From the NCBI RefSeq assembly GCF_000247815.1, contig NC_021674.1, positions 81,204,935 through 81,268,934 of the forward strand: a DNA stretch of 64,000 nt. The letters run 5' to 3'. Origin of the DNA: Ficedula albicollis. Its lineage: Eukaryota > Chordata > Aves > Passeriformes > Muscicapidae. The position numbers and the translations under genes are program-made. How positions within the stretch are numbered: the stretch's first letter is position 1; every line of letters begins with the position of its first letter. The notes under the pieces are model-generated. The model did no database searches, was not told where the DNA came from, and saw only the letters and a list, made by a program, of their open reading frames with translations. Shown in pieces: positions 49,410 through 63,466 of the stretch.

Positions 49410-50130
49410 AGGTGCAGAGAAAGCACAATGGGTTTAAATTGCTTTAATTTAAAAATGAAACCATTGGAGGAACATTTATCATTGTACAGGGCAAAAGAGA
49501 CAAAGAGCTCTCTATCATTCTTCATTCAGCTTCAATTTGGGCAAGTCAGCTTCAAAACATGGGAGAAATCTACTTGCAGCCACAGTGTGTATCGTTATTT
49601 GAGCCTGATAATAAGCTTTTCTGAGGCACCCTCCCACTGCCATGGTGCCAAAGCAGATTGAGCCATGGCAGAGATTTGAAGGGTCTTACCCAAGCAGTCC
49701 ATGGCTACACCAGGAACCGAAGCTAGGTGGCACTGGAAAAGCCATGAGCCAAAAGCAGCTGGCATTTGTGATCATTCTTTCTTGCTGGTGCATGGGTCTG
49801 GCCTACGTATTGGCATGGCTAGACTGGTGGTCCCTGAGCAGCACTAGAAAACAACCAGGGCTTTGCAAGTCATTGTTTAGAGCTGTGGAGAAGTCCCAGA
49901 CTCCTCCATATGTTCCCAGATCCTCATGCCTGTGTATCTCCAGAAGCTCTCTGACTTTGACCAAAGAGAGCTGATTACTGCATTCACTGTTAGACCCATC
50001 CTGCAGGAGCTGCTTTGCTTTGGTGGCTTCAGGGAGCTGCTACACATGAACCTGCTAACAATTACTGTTCCAACCAAGGCTTCAGAAACTCACACAGCTT
50101 GACTGGAAGTGGAGCTGTCTCCTCAGTGCA

Positions 50131-50674
50131 GATATGTCGTGTTTTGGGTTAGCCTGGCAGGCAACTGAGCACCACACCACTGCTCACTTGAAGCTCCCTC
50201 CAAGCCACAGTGGAGCAGGGGAAGAGGAAAGGAAGAGAAAAAGTAAGGAAAAAAACCAAACGTTTAATAAGCAAAGGAGAAGTGGAAGAAGAAAGAAAGA
50301 AAACAAACTGAACCAAAACAAAACAATCACCACCTGCCACAAGTGGACTGATGCTAGCCATGAGTAAAAAAAAAAAAAGATGGCTCATCTCCCTAAACAC
50401 TCTCCTGTCCATTCTGTTGCTGTGCATGATGTTCTATGGCATGGAATAACCTTTTGCTTAGTTTGGGACATCTGCCTGGTCGTGCCCTCCCCTCAAGCTA
50501 TTCCCTGGTGGGGGTGGACACGAGGAGTGAGAAGCCAAGGCCTTGATGCTGTGCAGACACTGTTCATCTATAGCTAAAACATCAGTGTGTTAGCACCACT
50601 CTGTGGTCACAAAGCCAAGCAAAGCACCATATGAGCTGCTATGAAGACAATAAAGTGCATTCCAGCCAGGATCA
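50131..50674 (-). mobile_element. Solo LTR of an avian ERV-L-like retrovirus
   Basis: Read on the minus strand, the block starts TGAACTGATCCTGGCTGG and carries ATTGTCTTCATAGCAGCTC, TTTTAGCTATAGATG and CAAGGCCTTGGCTTCTCACT. It ends near GCCAGGCTAACCCAAAACAC. This is the order of the widespread bird LTR whose plus form begins with a TG-led TGGCTGGGATAGAGTTAA-like edge. About 540 bp is present with no internal viral genes beside it, so it is a solo LTR, old and somewhat shortened. The family name is from memory. Confidence 0.75.
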
Positions 50675-51439
50675 GTTCAGGGAAAGTGGAGGGAAAGATG
50701 GGAATCATTGCCTAGTGGAAACATGTCTGTCTGCAATTAAGAGACACATCCACTGCAGGAGCCCTTTCCAGTCCTTTCCCCTGACAGGAGTGAGCTGAAC
50801 ATCCTACACTTGATTTCTGAGTAGGCAAGGAAAGTGAATCATGCATGACTTTTCTGTCACCCCACTACATATAAAGGTAGAACACCTCCCTGTTCACTGA
50901 TGCTTTTGTTTGAAGGCAGATCAACAATGGCAATTACTGAAAAAACAAACACACCAAGTGGAAGAATTGCATTTCCTACAGTGTGCTTGATGAGGATTGT
51001 CCCAGTTTTGAGACACTCATAATCAAAAACTGAAGGAAAAATTCAGGCTCATACACCATGTGATAGCATGCAAATTACATTGCTATGCAACTCCTGAAGA
51101 GGTGCTTAAGTTCAAATCTTGCCCTCCCAAAAGGGGAGAGTAATACTAGGTTTACTTCTAGATGAGTTCTGCTGTTATAAATGTCATAACTTAAAAAGGA
51201 ATTAGGGCATGTTGTACAGTTTACAATTTTCCCATCCCAAGCTCAGCTTTTCAGATATTAGAACAATACACAAAGATTTTCTATGCAGTTTAACAGAAAA
51301 CAGCATTTCTGAATGTCTGCCTGCTGAATATGATCATTTATCAGCCAGCTTAAGGGACAGTGTTTGGGTACTACCTAACATATGAGGAATGTCAGATTCA
51401 TAAGTGTCAGAAATAACTACAGGATACAGCCCACAACAA

Positions 51440-51522
51440 AAAAAGAAAAGTTTTCACAGGAGTGTGGAACTAGAGGATCTTTAAGTCTCCTTTCAATGCA
51501 AACTGTTCTGTGATTCTGTATA
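51440..51522 (+). mobile_element. Short CR1 3' terminal fragment
   Basis: GTGTGGAACTAGAGGATCTT, TAAGTCTCCTTTCAATGCAA and ACTGTTCTGTGATTCTGTA form the last part of a CR1 element in sense orientation. Only about 80 bp is left. Confidence 0.75.
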
Positions 51523-54500
51523 AAACCAGCTGACAAAAAGCTGAGTCTTGGCACGTTTTCCCTTCTTCAGCCTTTTCTTGCACACATCCCATCTCCTGTC
51601 CAGACTGGTCTGTTTCGTACTTACCCTTTTTCACTCTGGAGAAGATTGTTCAGATTACAGCTGGGAAGGGAACATGGAAATTAGAGTAATTAGCAGTAAG
51701 TTCTGGGGAAAACCATGTCTGCTGAGGATCTACCCCAAGCTAAGGTTCACCTTGTCACTGCAGGCTTAGTGAGGACCAGACTGACAGAACAGTGAGCTCC
51801 AGCTCAGCAAGACTCAATAAAGACACTTAACTATACCACACTACAGGCCAATGATCACTTTGGAAGAAATATCTCACATCTAAAGAGGACAGAAAAGGAC
51901 AGCTAAGAGGTAACTTCTCGACAATGCCATTCTTCAGTGCCAACCTACCAGATTATGGTTTAAAAGAGCATTGTGCTGCATAGCAGATAAAATAGCAATT
52001 GAAGTATCAAGCTGGTGGATTTATTAACAGAACTAATGGCAATACCAGCCACCTAATTTGTTTTACCAGATATTTCAGAAAGTGACTTCCACAGACAGGA
52101 TAGGTCCATAGTGCCAGGAGAATTCTTCAATGGTAGTCTGTAGAAGCAAAGGACAATGTAAACAAGTCTTGACACATTTGCTCTGTTATGCACAGTATCT
52201 TACCAAGAGCGAGAAGCATAAAAGACAAAGACAGTAATTGGAATAAACATAAGACAGCTTGCCAGGAAATGTAGTTGTTAGGCAAAATAAAGATGTTGCA
52301 GAGACAAAGAGGCCAATGATCAGGCAGGCAGAACACACAAGATGCTCACCACAGACTTCCAGGTCCTTAAAACAGATCAGAATTTCTTGGCAGTGGCAAT
52401 AAAATAATATACCCATGAATATATAGTCTGAAGGGAAGATGGGACATATTTTGTAAATAGATCTTCCATCTGTCAGCCTAAACATGCATCACCAGCAGCA
52501 CTGGCTGCCAATGATCCAGGAGGTTTACTCTCATCTCAGAGTATTAGCAGAGACTCTGCTTTAGAAGATGATGTGCACAGAGATTTTTTTCTGCAAATTA
52601 AGTATGTGCATTCAGATGCCTGCACTTAGCTAACACAAAAGCTGAAACAAAGGCCCCACACTCACATCTCCCTGGGGTTCACACAGACAAGCCTTGCAGT
52701 GCTCCTTGGGATAAGTCACTTGCCACCAAATAACTGAATTTCTTTTAAAATTCTTGCTCTTCCTAAATAACAGGAATCCCTGCAATAATTAGCTCCTTTT
52801 ACTTCCACAGAAGAAAGGGATAAAGGATTTATGCAACTCTGACAGTGACTGTGGTAACTATACCTCTGCAATGCATAACAGATTATTTTCACAGATGAGG
52901 TAGATTTTATTAAAAAACAGTTTCAGGATTTGTTTTCAACAGCAATGTAGACTTGAAAAAACCACCATGCTTACAGAAGAAGAAGGGGACACCTGAAACA
53001 AATCAGCACTTTGAGTAAATTCTGTCTGAGCCAAACGTCTATTACCCAATGTGAAGCAAGGATGGAGAAGACATTTACTGCTTATGTTCATCACAAGAAT
53101 CCTCTGCAAGCCCAGATGACAGCAGGAGAATGTGCATTCAGGGCCTGACCTTGGGCTTGCTGAAACCAAAGGGAAAAAAAGGTAACACTTTGGCATCACC
53201 CCTGGATTTATGCAGGCACATTACAGAGTTTCATGCTGTTTTCATTTTCTTTTTCAAACACTTCTTTAGCCATCACACTCCCATCTCTAAACACCCATGT
53301 GAACATGTTAGTAAAGCAACACCCACTGGTCAAAACATTTACGTTTAGCTCATCTGTTTTCCCTGGTTATTTATCTTGGCATTTTTTCAAGGAATGCTCT
53401 GAGGCATTCTGAAACTGCTGGTTGTATCAAGTTCATGCTCTCCTCCATACCTGTGTTTGTCTAGCATGCTGCCATTTCTTCTCTTCAGTGAAGACTGAGG
53501 TGAGAAGAGAGAAGGAATTAAGTGTTTGTTGTCCTTCACATCCACCAATACATGAAATCATCCCAAGCTAGTAATAAGACAGCAAGCATTATTTTCAAGT
53601 CCACGTTTTCTAAGTGACAAATATTGAAGAGCCCAACTTGAGATGAAGAATTGCAGTTCTCATTGTTGTTTCATTCCAGTTTTAACAACCACCCAGGCTA
53701 GGCAGTACACTGAGTCCCAGCACAGACATCTATATAGTCAATTGTGTACTAAAATAGACACTATCACAGGATCAGCCAGAAATGGGTTTTTTCAGTGCCT
53801 AGGAGTTCACACTCTGCTTGCCGGTGACAAAGCTGCTGCTAAAACTATTTTCAGCACTTTCCAACACACAAACTTAGGTTGGAAAGAAGAGTTCACTCAC
53901 TAAACTTTATGATCAGGAGCATCTTTTAGTTCCAAAGGGACAGATGAGTAGTGGACATGGAAATTGTACCTCAATTTGCTTTTCCAAGGGTGTGATCCCA
54001 AAGCATCCCTGAGGTACCTGACATATAGATTGCAGGCATATTTGGCCAGGCCCCTCCCCTGCTGAAACCAGTGCCAAAGAAGTGTGGGCTGGACATACTT
54101 TCCATCATACAGAGCGAAGAGTACAGTAACAGCTGCTCTGCAAAAGTATTGAGAAATGTTTGTTTGCAGCAGAAACAGGGCAGGCAGCTTTGCTGAGCAG
54201 CTCATTACCTGTCTTCTTTGGGCTAATGGGAGCACTCTTTAACAAGCCTCAGAGAAAGACCTTCTCTACAACAGGGCTGCCTTTGAGGACACTCTTCCCA
54301 AGAGACCACCCATCTTTCTACTAAAACCTTTGACTTGAGCTTGGTTGCCAAGGTGTTTGTGCCACTTCACTGACAGGATGCAGGTCCCATCCTGCATGAC
54401 TAGGGAACATAGAAGTAGGCTAAACCAGTGGTTCCCTGCATGCCTTTACATTCTTGGTTCCTGGCAAAGCTTGCCAGTAGCTGCTGGGCAAGAGATGGCC

Positions 54501-57500
54501 AGCAGTTTTCCATTTTGTGGGAACAAGCAGCCAATTTGATGAGAAAAACATGACAAGACTGAAGCATCTTCACTATACCAAATTTTTAACCTAGATTTAA
54601 ATCTGAGATGAGAGCAGAAGTTCAGGACTGAGGATGAAAGAGGAATGTTCTGCTGATGCTGTGCCCTCACAGAAGACCAGCAAGATCAGAAAATCCCACC
54701 AGAGTGACAGTGACCCTGCTTCCTAGACCCAACAGGCATTGAGCTGAATGTGCAGAGAGCCCCAACCTACATGAGGGGTCCTTCTGCAGCTGCAGGATCA
54801 GTCACCTCCAATGTCTAACTGTAAAGAAGTAACCCCTGTGCCCGAGTGATGGCTTTATCCTGCTCTCCTGTCAAGCAGCACACATTAAGAGACACCTCCA
54901 GATAACCCAACTTCTCAGGGTCTTTTCTGTCAGCTCCTTTTTCAAGTGTTCAGGTTGTGTGAGCATCCCAATACACAATTCACAAGCATTATTGCCATGC
55001 TTAGAATTTGATAAGATCTTTACCAAGAGAAGATTCAACTGCATTAAAAATGTATATAGTAATTATTATTATTTTTATATTATGTCATCATTATTATCTG
55101 CTGAGTAAAATTTCACTGTCTTTGGGTCTCACTGTACACAGCCTAACAAGATACAAATTCTGAATCTGCCTCACACTCATTCTCCCTTGAGTCCATAAAA
55201 TCTGTTTGCTAACAGTGCCAGTCTATTTGAAAGGGGAAATAAAAGCAAACACACTTTCACTTAGGAAGCTGTCTGAACTGCCAAAACTGCTGCATGCCAT
55301 TATAAGTACAACTGTGCATGGAATACAAACAAAAATTGTATCCTGTCTTTCTGTAGAATTTATTCACCTGAGACATACTGTGGTCTTCTATTTTCCTGCT
55401 TTATTAAATGTGACATTGTTCTGTTGGCTTTATTCCCAGAAAATGGAATCTGAATTAAGTGTTGCTCCAAACCACCCATGGCATGGTCCATCAGTCCAGC
55501 TAATTTCTCTCTTATGCTGAGCAACATTTTCATTGCTATGGTAACTATACAGCTGTTACAGAACTGGGGTAGGAAGTCAGTTTAGGAAATTATTCCTCAA
55601 TTCCTCAGATCCAAGGGAACTCCTGCTTATTCTGCTGTATCTACTTATGTTTGGGGGAGCACAGATATTCACTGATGAACCTCCTTATAGCCACATCTAC
55701 AGAAAAAAACATGCCTTCAACTGTCAAGAAGTCCACACTTCACACTGTCAGAGGGATCTCAGCCATATGCAAAGAGGCAATGTGATGTGCATTTTCCATG
55801 TTCTTGGCATAGGACAGTTTTCAGAGTTGGACTAGAGGAACTAATACAGAGAATTGAAGCCAGGTGCCTGAAAGAAAAAAGTTCCAGTGCTTTCAGCTTG
55901 TGTGTCAGATCAGGACACCTCAGTGCCTTGCTCTAAGACATTGCTTGGCTTTTTAATAGATTAAAGTGTTCCAGCACAATCTAAGCTGTCCATTGGTCTC
56001 TGTTTATGGCTTCTGGTATAACAATGATGGTTCACAGGTACCACAAAACCAACCTCAATGACGCAGCGCAGATGAAACCAGGAGCATTAAATCTGCTGCA
56101 CGATTTTGCTGGAGGACATACTGGGATATCAAAGTAGAGTTCACTCTAAGTTCTCTCAATGGCAACTGATGGGCTGAGGGAGCTGAAACCAGTGTCTTTG
56201 CTACTAGTAGTCAATAAAAGGTTAATAATTGATGAAAGCGTATTTCAAGCAGTTATTTTTAATCATCCTTAGCTTGCAGTATAGAAATTTAATTTTTTTT
56301 TCAGCTGCCTTGAAGAATATACAGAGTTAAAACTTCTCATTGAAAAAACTAAGCAGTTATGCACAGGATTCATGCATTTTCTTGACTTCTGGCAAAGGAT
56401 GAAAAAGGAAAGGACCTGCACTCAATTTTTCTTTGTAGTCATTTTGAAGTAGTCATACTAATAATCAGAAAGAGACTACATAACAGTTTGGCTGTTACTT
56501 GCAAGTTTTGTTACCAGATCTTTATTTGCTACGAATGTTTTAGAAACTATTTTCCAAGGCAATTATTTACTGGGCTTCTTCTTGTAGCTATAGATACATT
56601 GTCATATTTTATTATTAAATTATTCTTATTTTACTGTAAGGGAGTGCTACACAGATTAAATGCTAATTGAGATAAATTATACCTTAGCTGAAGGCCTTAT
56701 CAAGAGAGATTGGCAAATGTCTTCCTTACATAGGCAAGACACCATCTTCTTATGTCCTTAACATATGCTAAAGAGCTGTGTTGAGGTTTTTTAATCTGAA
56801 CAAGATCTGTTTTGCTGGAGGATGCTATTTCTTGTCCTAGTCAAACTGAAATAAGAAAAAAAGAAAGAGGGCACACCAGCTTTGTGTCAGAGAGATTTCC
56901 AGCTGAAATTTGAGATGGTTGATCTGATTTTGACTTGATTCTGTTCCTCAGTTACTCAGATAAAGGGGAAAGACAGCAGCATGGAGCAGAGGAGAGTGCT
57001 CCTGAGGAGAATGGTGAGCACAGTGTTAGGCACAGGGGACAGAGACACACACTCACCAGTCATGTGTGCTGTGGAGTATATAAGGTATATAGATTCACAC
57101 ATATGAGGTGGTTCGAGACCTTAAAACAGAGGGAGTAAGGTAGAGAAACATTTTGAGACAACAGTACTGATAAGGCCAGCTTAGCTAGAGATTAGTGTCA
57201 CTAGACAAACTGATGTATAAGCAATCTGAAAAATAATACAGCAAACATCTGGTATATTATCAATACAGAATTTATTCCCTTTCCCTTGTTCACTGACCAT
57301 CTGTGGTTCTGCAGAACACTATTGCAAAGACCTGATCAAAGGTCTCCTGAGTGGAGTTTTGGAGAGTTTATATTTCAAATATAAGAGTCTAGAAGATTAA
57401 TTCAAAAGGTAACCATAGCCTTATAGGTTCACATGTAAAACAACTTATTAATTAATTTATTTATTTTAATATTAATAAAATGCAGCATAAAGCCTTGGTA

Positions 57501-58220
57501 GCTGTTTGCATCATCAACCAAGAGAAATGCAACCACAAGCTGACTCTAGTTAGAGAAAAGCCAAAATTGCGTGACTGAATATTCACTCAAGCCTATAGTA
57601 CATCGAGTTCTCCCAGCTGGCTCTCTGCATATGAAACACTCCATGTGTCCTCCAGTATGCACCAGTCCACAGAGTCCCTAACATCTGCAAGACAAGTCCT
57701 TCAGCCTCTGCTTCTCTTCAGCAGAGGCATGGGGAGGTGCAAGGTTGGCAAAAACATTTTGGCAGGGTCCATCTTTACTGCGCTCACAAAACCCAAACCT
57801 AGGGGAATACCAGACCTATGGTACCGGTGTCTCCCACACTGGGAGCCTGAACAGAGACAAAGCTCTCTGCCAAGCTGCATGGTTCCAGGATGACAGCTTG
57901 GGAGAGCTGGTCAAGTCCCTCACTGTTTCCTAAGAAAAGAACACAGCAGTAACTCAGCATCTAAACTTAGCTGGCAAGTTTCCTAAAGTTCATGAAAAAA
58001 AAAAAGTAGTGAAGATGATAAATTATCAAAATTGTTTCACTGGTTTCAAAATATGCTGAGGAATCTCTGCATGTACGTACTACTTGTCCAGAAAAATTTT
58101 AATATAAGATTCTCCTATTCAGTAGTCTTTACAGAAAAATACTTGCACAGGAATTTTTGCACCAAAAAAGAAAAATGTTCATTTGACTAGAGACTGAATT
58201 CCTGTTAATAATTTTTTTTT
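51523..58220. other. Intergenic DNA without recognisable genes
   Basis: This is AT-rich sequence. A 111-codon minus-strand frame at 54235-53900 is the longest and has no family resemblance or splice support. A TA-rich patch lies at 57440-57480. No RNA gene was recognised. Confidence 0.45.
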
Positions 58221-58434
58221 CCTGTGAGGAATGATGCAGAGTGTTGAGGGGAGAATAGATGGATTTAAGATGGTTATTTAAACATCTTTTTAGACGTAAA
58301 ACATGCTGCCATAAAGAGTCTACTCTGTCCTGTGAGGAATGATGCAGTGTTGAGGGGAGAATAGATGGATTTCATATGGTTATTTAAACATCTTTTTAGA
58401 TGTAAAACATGCTGCCATAAAGAGTCTACTCTGC
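58221..58434. repeat. 108-bp tandem duplication
   Basis: Copies begin at 58221 and 58329 (CCTGTGAGGAATGATGCAG, GGGAGAATAGATGGATTT, AAACATGCTGCCATAAAGAG), with one 2-bp indel and a few mismatches. Confidence 0.92.
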
Positions 58435-61388
58435 TTTTATTCATTCATCTTGTTGAATGGCTACAGGGAGGCAGCAGGTGAAGATGAATTTTCTTAAAAT
58501 TCACACTGACTGTGCTATTTAGGAGCAAACTCCACTGCTCCAAACAGTCCAAGCTACCAGAAGCACTGGATGCACTTTTCAGCAGTGGCTCAGCCTGCTG
58601 TGGAGGTAGGAGATGGCTCTTCCTTAAGACACACATGACAACTGCTCACATTGTGAGCACTGAGGCACTCAGCTGCTATTTGTGCATTCTAGAGTTAGCT
58701 TTTTGTGCCACAGCATTTAGGTACCTACCATCAGGTTCCTAATTTTTAAAAGTCTTCCCCACAAAATTTAACATAGCCACATTGTATATACCCTCCTTTC
58801 TCTCTCCTTCCCCTGGTCTAAAAGCATCTCTGAAGGCTTCTCACCAGTGAGAGCATTGACATATGAACAGATCATTGAAGACATGAAGATTTTGGGCAGA
58901 AGCTCCTATATTATAACCTTTCTGGAGATAATTTCTTTCACCTGCCAAGCAGCTGACATTTAGATCTGTCACTCATATCTCCCATACTGCCATTTTGGAA
59001 CATGCATCAGACTAGGACCTTCCTGGCTTCTCCACGAATACCACTCAGGGTGTAGCTTCCACCTCAATTGAATCAGATGACTCTTCTCTAAAATTGCTTC
59101 TTCTACACCTTTTATGGAGCTGATGCTCAAAATTTTACTTTGTGCTCTGCACTAATCTTCATTTAATCAAGGGAGACACAGTTCAAAGCAGAGATACACA
59201 AGACCAAAAGGGGAACAAGATGAGCCTCCCCACCCTGAGCTGGTCAATTGGTTTAGCAACTTTTTTCCCCTTTCCCCTGGGAATGAGCGAGGCACCACTT
59301 CTGACTTAGTGAGTAGAAAGGTTGTATCATACTGTGCTTTAACTGACATATCTGTCATGGGTAAAAGTTTCTCTTCTATGACTGCAATTCCAGGAGCATG
59401 AAGTTACTTATTCTTCTACCACATAATGTCAAGTGCTTTCCCACCCCTCCATTTTCTGCCAGGTAAGTATCTTTGTATCTTTTGCAAGTTGATTCAAACT
59501 TCTTGTTTTACTTGCTTTTAAATCCACAACAAGTGGATCTTCCTTACCTCATCTCACTGCATTCTAAACTGACTCCTTATTTCAAATAAAAGAAAATATT
59601 TCCAACAGGATCAGGTTTTCTATGTGAAGATGCAAATACACACAGGATTGCCAGGAGGTATATTTCAGTTAGAAACATTTGCAAGCTGGTGACAAAACCC
59701 ACATTCCTCTTTGACCTCTACATGCCAAATCATCACTAACAGAATCAATAAATCCCTTGAGAAGTTACAAAACACACAAGGCAAGTGCATTTCTCATGGT
59801 TAAATGTAGAAAGATATGCAGGTTTGAGAGGAACTCTCTGCCATGATGATCACATGCATCCTAGAGAGCTCCTCACTCCCTTCTGGGGCATCCAGCAGCA
59901 GCTCCTGGCAGATGCCAGATGCTCAGGCTTAGCACGGACTTGACACTTTTCTACACCTACTAGAATTTTTTACCCGGGTTGCCACAGCAACTCAGCATGT
60001 CCAGTTTGTGTGAAGACAATAATATGTTTCCATGGGAACTAAGCACGCAGGCTTGCCCTGAAATTTCAGCTGGGAAAACATGAAATTTATGCAATAACAG
60101 GAAAATCAAAGAATGAAAGGCAGGTAGTTAACTAAGGGAATCTGTACTGTGTACTCACAGGGCTGTATAGAGACAACCACAGGATATTTACTCTGGCCAA
60201 GAACTAAGTAAATTTGGACTCTGACTATTAAGCCACTGATCACAAACTCTAGGACAGCTCTGTAAAAATAGATTATTTTCCCCTCAGTGATTGGCAGCTT
60301 TAATATTTATAATATCTACTCATGAAGTTGAAAGGGCTGTGGTAGAGAGAGTTTGGGGTTTTGTCAATCCAAATTTCTCCAGACTAGCTAGGAAAAACAC
60401 TCAACCCCTTCTCCAAGTAGATTTAAATACAAAATGAAGTAAGCTCATTCTTGCTGCTGTTTGTGTGAAAACAGCTATTTTAATACAACCATTTAAGGTA
60501 AGATCAGGAAAATCATAAAAGTCTTAATTCTTTAGGAGTGCAAATACATTTTTAATATAAACATATACGGGAAAAACCTGAAAACAGTTAAGAAACAAAA
60601 CCACCAAAAAACCTAAACCTGCTTTCACAGTACTATTTCTTTATATCACCAGTGATCAAAGACTTAGGTATTGAGACAGATTTAGGCAACAAACTGGGCT
60701 TTAGATGTATAGAAAACACTGTCTGACAGGCGTAAGTGGAAGGAAAAACAAACAGGAAAACAAAAATAGGCTGTTGATCGGCCTGGCTTGCCACTGAACA
60801 TCTCAAATGGCCCTGAGCACCCTTAATCCCACATCCAGCACAGCTGAACCAACTCTCAAGACCTGCACAGGCTGTGCTGATTTGAATTCTAGTGATTACA
60901 AAGAGAGCTTGGAAACACAGCTCTGCCACAGGCAGCTCATTTTAGACAACTTGTTTTCAAACAAAATCCTCCTCTGGGGAGATCAAGTAGACAGAAAAAA
61001 ACACTGAACTGTAAGGAGTTTAAAACTTATCTGTGATTTTTTTTTTCCTGCCATTTTATCCCTTGCCCCTTTTAAACATATAATGATGCAAAGAATGAAA
61101 GAGTGGGAAAGAATCTCGACTTGACAAAAGCACTACTTTCAATATCATCCTACAAAGGAAAAAAAAAGCTGTAAGGCAGTGCTTAGATGAGCAGAGATAA
61201 TTGTTTTGTGTGTAAAATATTTTGATACTCATTTAACCACAGAACACTGTATTGAAGAAATGTACTGGAAGCACTCATTGAGTACTTCAAGTACTTTGTT
61301 TCTCTTGCTTGTTTTGTAAATCACACAATTTGCTGTGAGATATACCTTATCAACATCAGCTCACACATGAACACAGAAAACTTTCAGG
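58435..61388. other. Intergenic DNA
   Basis: Nothing recognisable is present: no supported exon, RNA gene or mobile element. Confidence 0.45.
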
Positions 61389-62055
61389 AATCACAGAATC
61401 ATTTAGGCTGGAAGAGACCTTTAAAATCAAGTCCAGCCTTTAAACAATCACCACTTTGCCAACTAGACCATGGCAGTAAGTGCCATTCCAGTTGTTTCTT
61501 GAACACTCTATAGGATGGTGACTCCACCACTTCCCTGGGCAGTCCATTCCAACGCCTGACAGCCCTTGAAGAAATTCTTCCTGATGCCCAACCAGAACCT
61601 CTTCTGGCGCACATTATGTCCTCTTGTCCTGTCCCTGGTTGCCTGGGAGAAGAGGCCAAACCCCACTTGGCTGCAGACTTCTTTAAGGCAGCTGTAGAGT
61701 GAGAATGTCTGAGTCTCCTCTCCAGGCAACCAACCCCAGCTCTCTCCTCAGCTGTTCTTCATATGAGTCACTCTCCAGATCCTCCACGAGCCTTGTTAAC
61801 CCCTTTTAGATGCACCTCAATGTCATCCTTACAGGAAAGGGGCACAGAACTGGACACAGAACTCAAGAGGCAGCCTCACCATTGCAGACTACAGGGGCAC
61901 AACCCCTGCCCTGCTGGCCACACTATTGCTGATACAGGCCAGGATGCCATTGGCCTTCTTGGCCACCTGGGCACACACTGGCTCACGTTCAGCCACTGTC
62001 ACCCAGCACCTCCAGGTCCTTTTGCACTGGCTGCTTTCCAGTCAAAACATTTTGT
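61389..62055 (-). mobile_element. Longest CR1 LINE copy in the window
   Basis: On the plus strand it starts ATCACAGAATCATTTAGGCT then GGAAGAGACC, continues through CCACTTCCCTGGGCAGTCCA, TTCTTCCTGATGCCCAACCA and TTGTCCTGTCCCTGGTTGCC, and reaches GCACAGAACTGGACACAGAA and CAGGATGCCATTGGCCTTCT. This is about 665 bp of antisense CR1. A short frame (RWNGLPREVVESPS, then VFKKQLEWH) is the familiar C-terminal tail of the CR1 polymerase polyprotein, which is broken upstream. Confidence 0.92.
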
Positions 62056-62232
62056 GCCTGTTTGATCACACTGCCAGCAATAAAGGTTAACTACAAGGAA
62101 AAACCTGACTGCCAGCAGCTCCATTTTAACAGCTGCATTAAGGCTGGGATGACTCCTAATGCAAACAGCCAGACCATGAGTGTTGCTGTCTTCAAAAAAC
62201 ACTTCCACTTGATTTTAGATGCTCAGCCTGGA

Positions 62233-62750
62233 GGCCATCACTTTAGGAATGTATTATAAAATCTATAACCTGCAACGAGTCTTTCAAGCATTAGAACAAT
62301 ATAAGTAAAACTTAAAAGATACACTTCAGGCATGTTTAGTAAATTGTTTCATATCTAGATTAACAAGCTGAAGTAATGTCAAACGATTTGTTGCTGAGCT
62401 AGTCACACAAAAAAATCCAAAATTCCAAAGAATATCTGAGGCTTTTAGAAGTATGACAATTAATCCTAAATTACATTTTGAAAAATCCTCTGGCCATCAC
62501 TTTAGGAATGTGTTATAAAATTTATAACCTGCAACGAGCCTTTCAAGCATTAGAACAATATAAGTAAAACTTAAAAGATACACTTCAGGCATGTTTAATA
62601 AATTGTTTCATATCTAGATTAACAAGCTGAAGTAATGTCAAACGATTTGTTGCTGAGCTAGTCACACAAAAAAATGCAAAATTCCAAAGAATATCTGAGG
62701 CTTTTAGAAGTATGACAATTAATCCTAAATTACATTTTGAAAAATCCTCA
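62233..62750. repeat. 259-bp tandem duplication
   Basis: Copies start at 62233 and 62492 (GGCCATCACTTTAGGAATGT, AACCTGCAACGAG, TCAAGCATTAGAACAATATA, GTCAAACGATTTGTTGCTGA), with about five substitutions across 259 bp. Confidence 0.94.
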
Positions 62751-63466
62751 AAGTGCTTAATGCTTTGAGAGCTAGTCGTGGGGAAAACAAGCAACTCTGC
62801 TTATCTCAGCAGAAAGTTCACTTTGAAAATTTGAAAAGTGTCCCTCCACTTAACTCCAATATAGATACCAAATTATGACTTCTCTCAACTACAGTCTTCT
62901 GAAATAACTTGTGACCTATGGGCAACAACTGACAACCAGATCCTTTTCTAACTTCAAGTCCAATAAACTTGAGGAGGGGCACTGAAGAGATGACAATTCA
63001 GTTAAGCACAGCAGTCACTGTCAGATAGCAATTTTAGCCTTTTTAAGCGTATCATTAGGACATACTCCTTTAATGTATTAATGCCACAATTACAAGTCTT
63101 GCTTCTTAGGAGGAAGAAGTATCCATTCAACACAATAGGAAAACATAAACAGAACTAGATGTCACACAAAACGACACCTACATATACTAATGACAACATC
63201 TAGAAGAGGAGTAGCTGCTTTACTGCTTTTATCTCCAAAATACTATTAGGCTGCAGACTGCTGCCTCATGATAACACATTTTTAATAATGGAATAAAAAA
63301 CCACACTGATGGAAATAACCTCATTTAATACTAGTGCAACCTGTCAAATATTTTTAGGTATTTCTGTGGTCCTGACCCTGGAATCTGTGCTGTCAGGTTT
63401 TTATCTTCAGACTGTGTCATAACAAGGGATGCCTGACATTGGTCATGTGGGAAGTTTCAGCCACGT

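Noticed and set aside
61399..61729. Minus-strand frames with RWNGLPREVVESPS
   Set aside because: This is the tail of the CR1 polyprotein in a truncated element, not a host gene.
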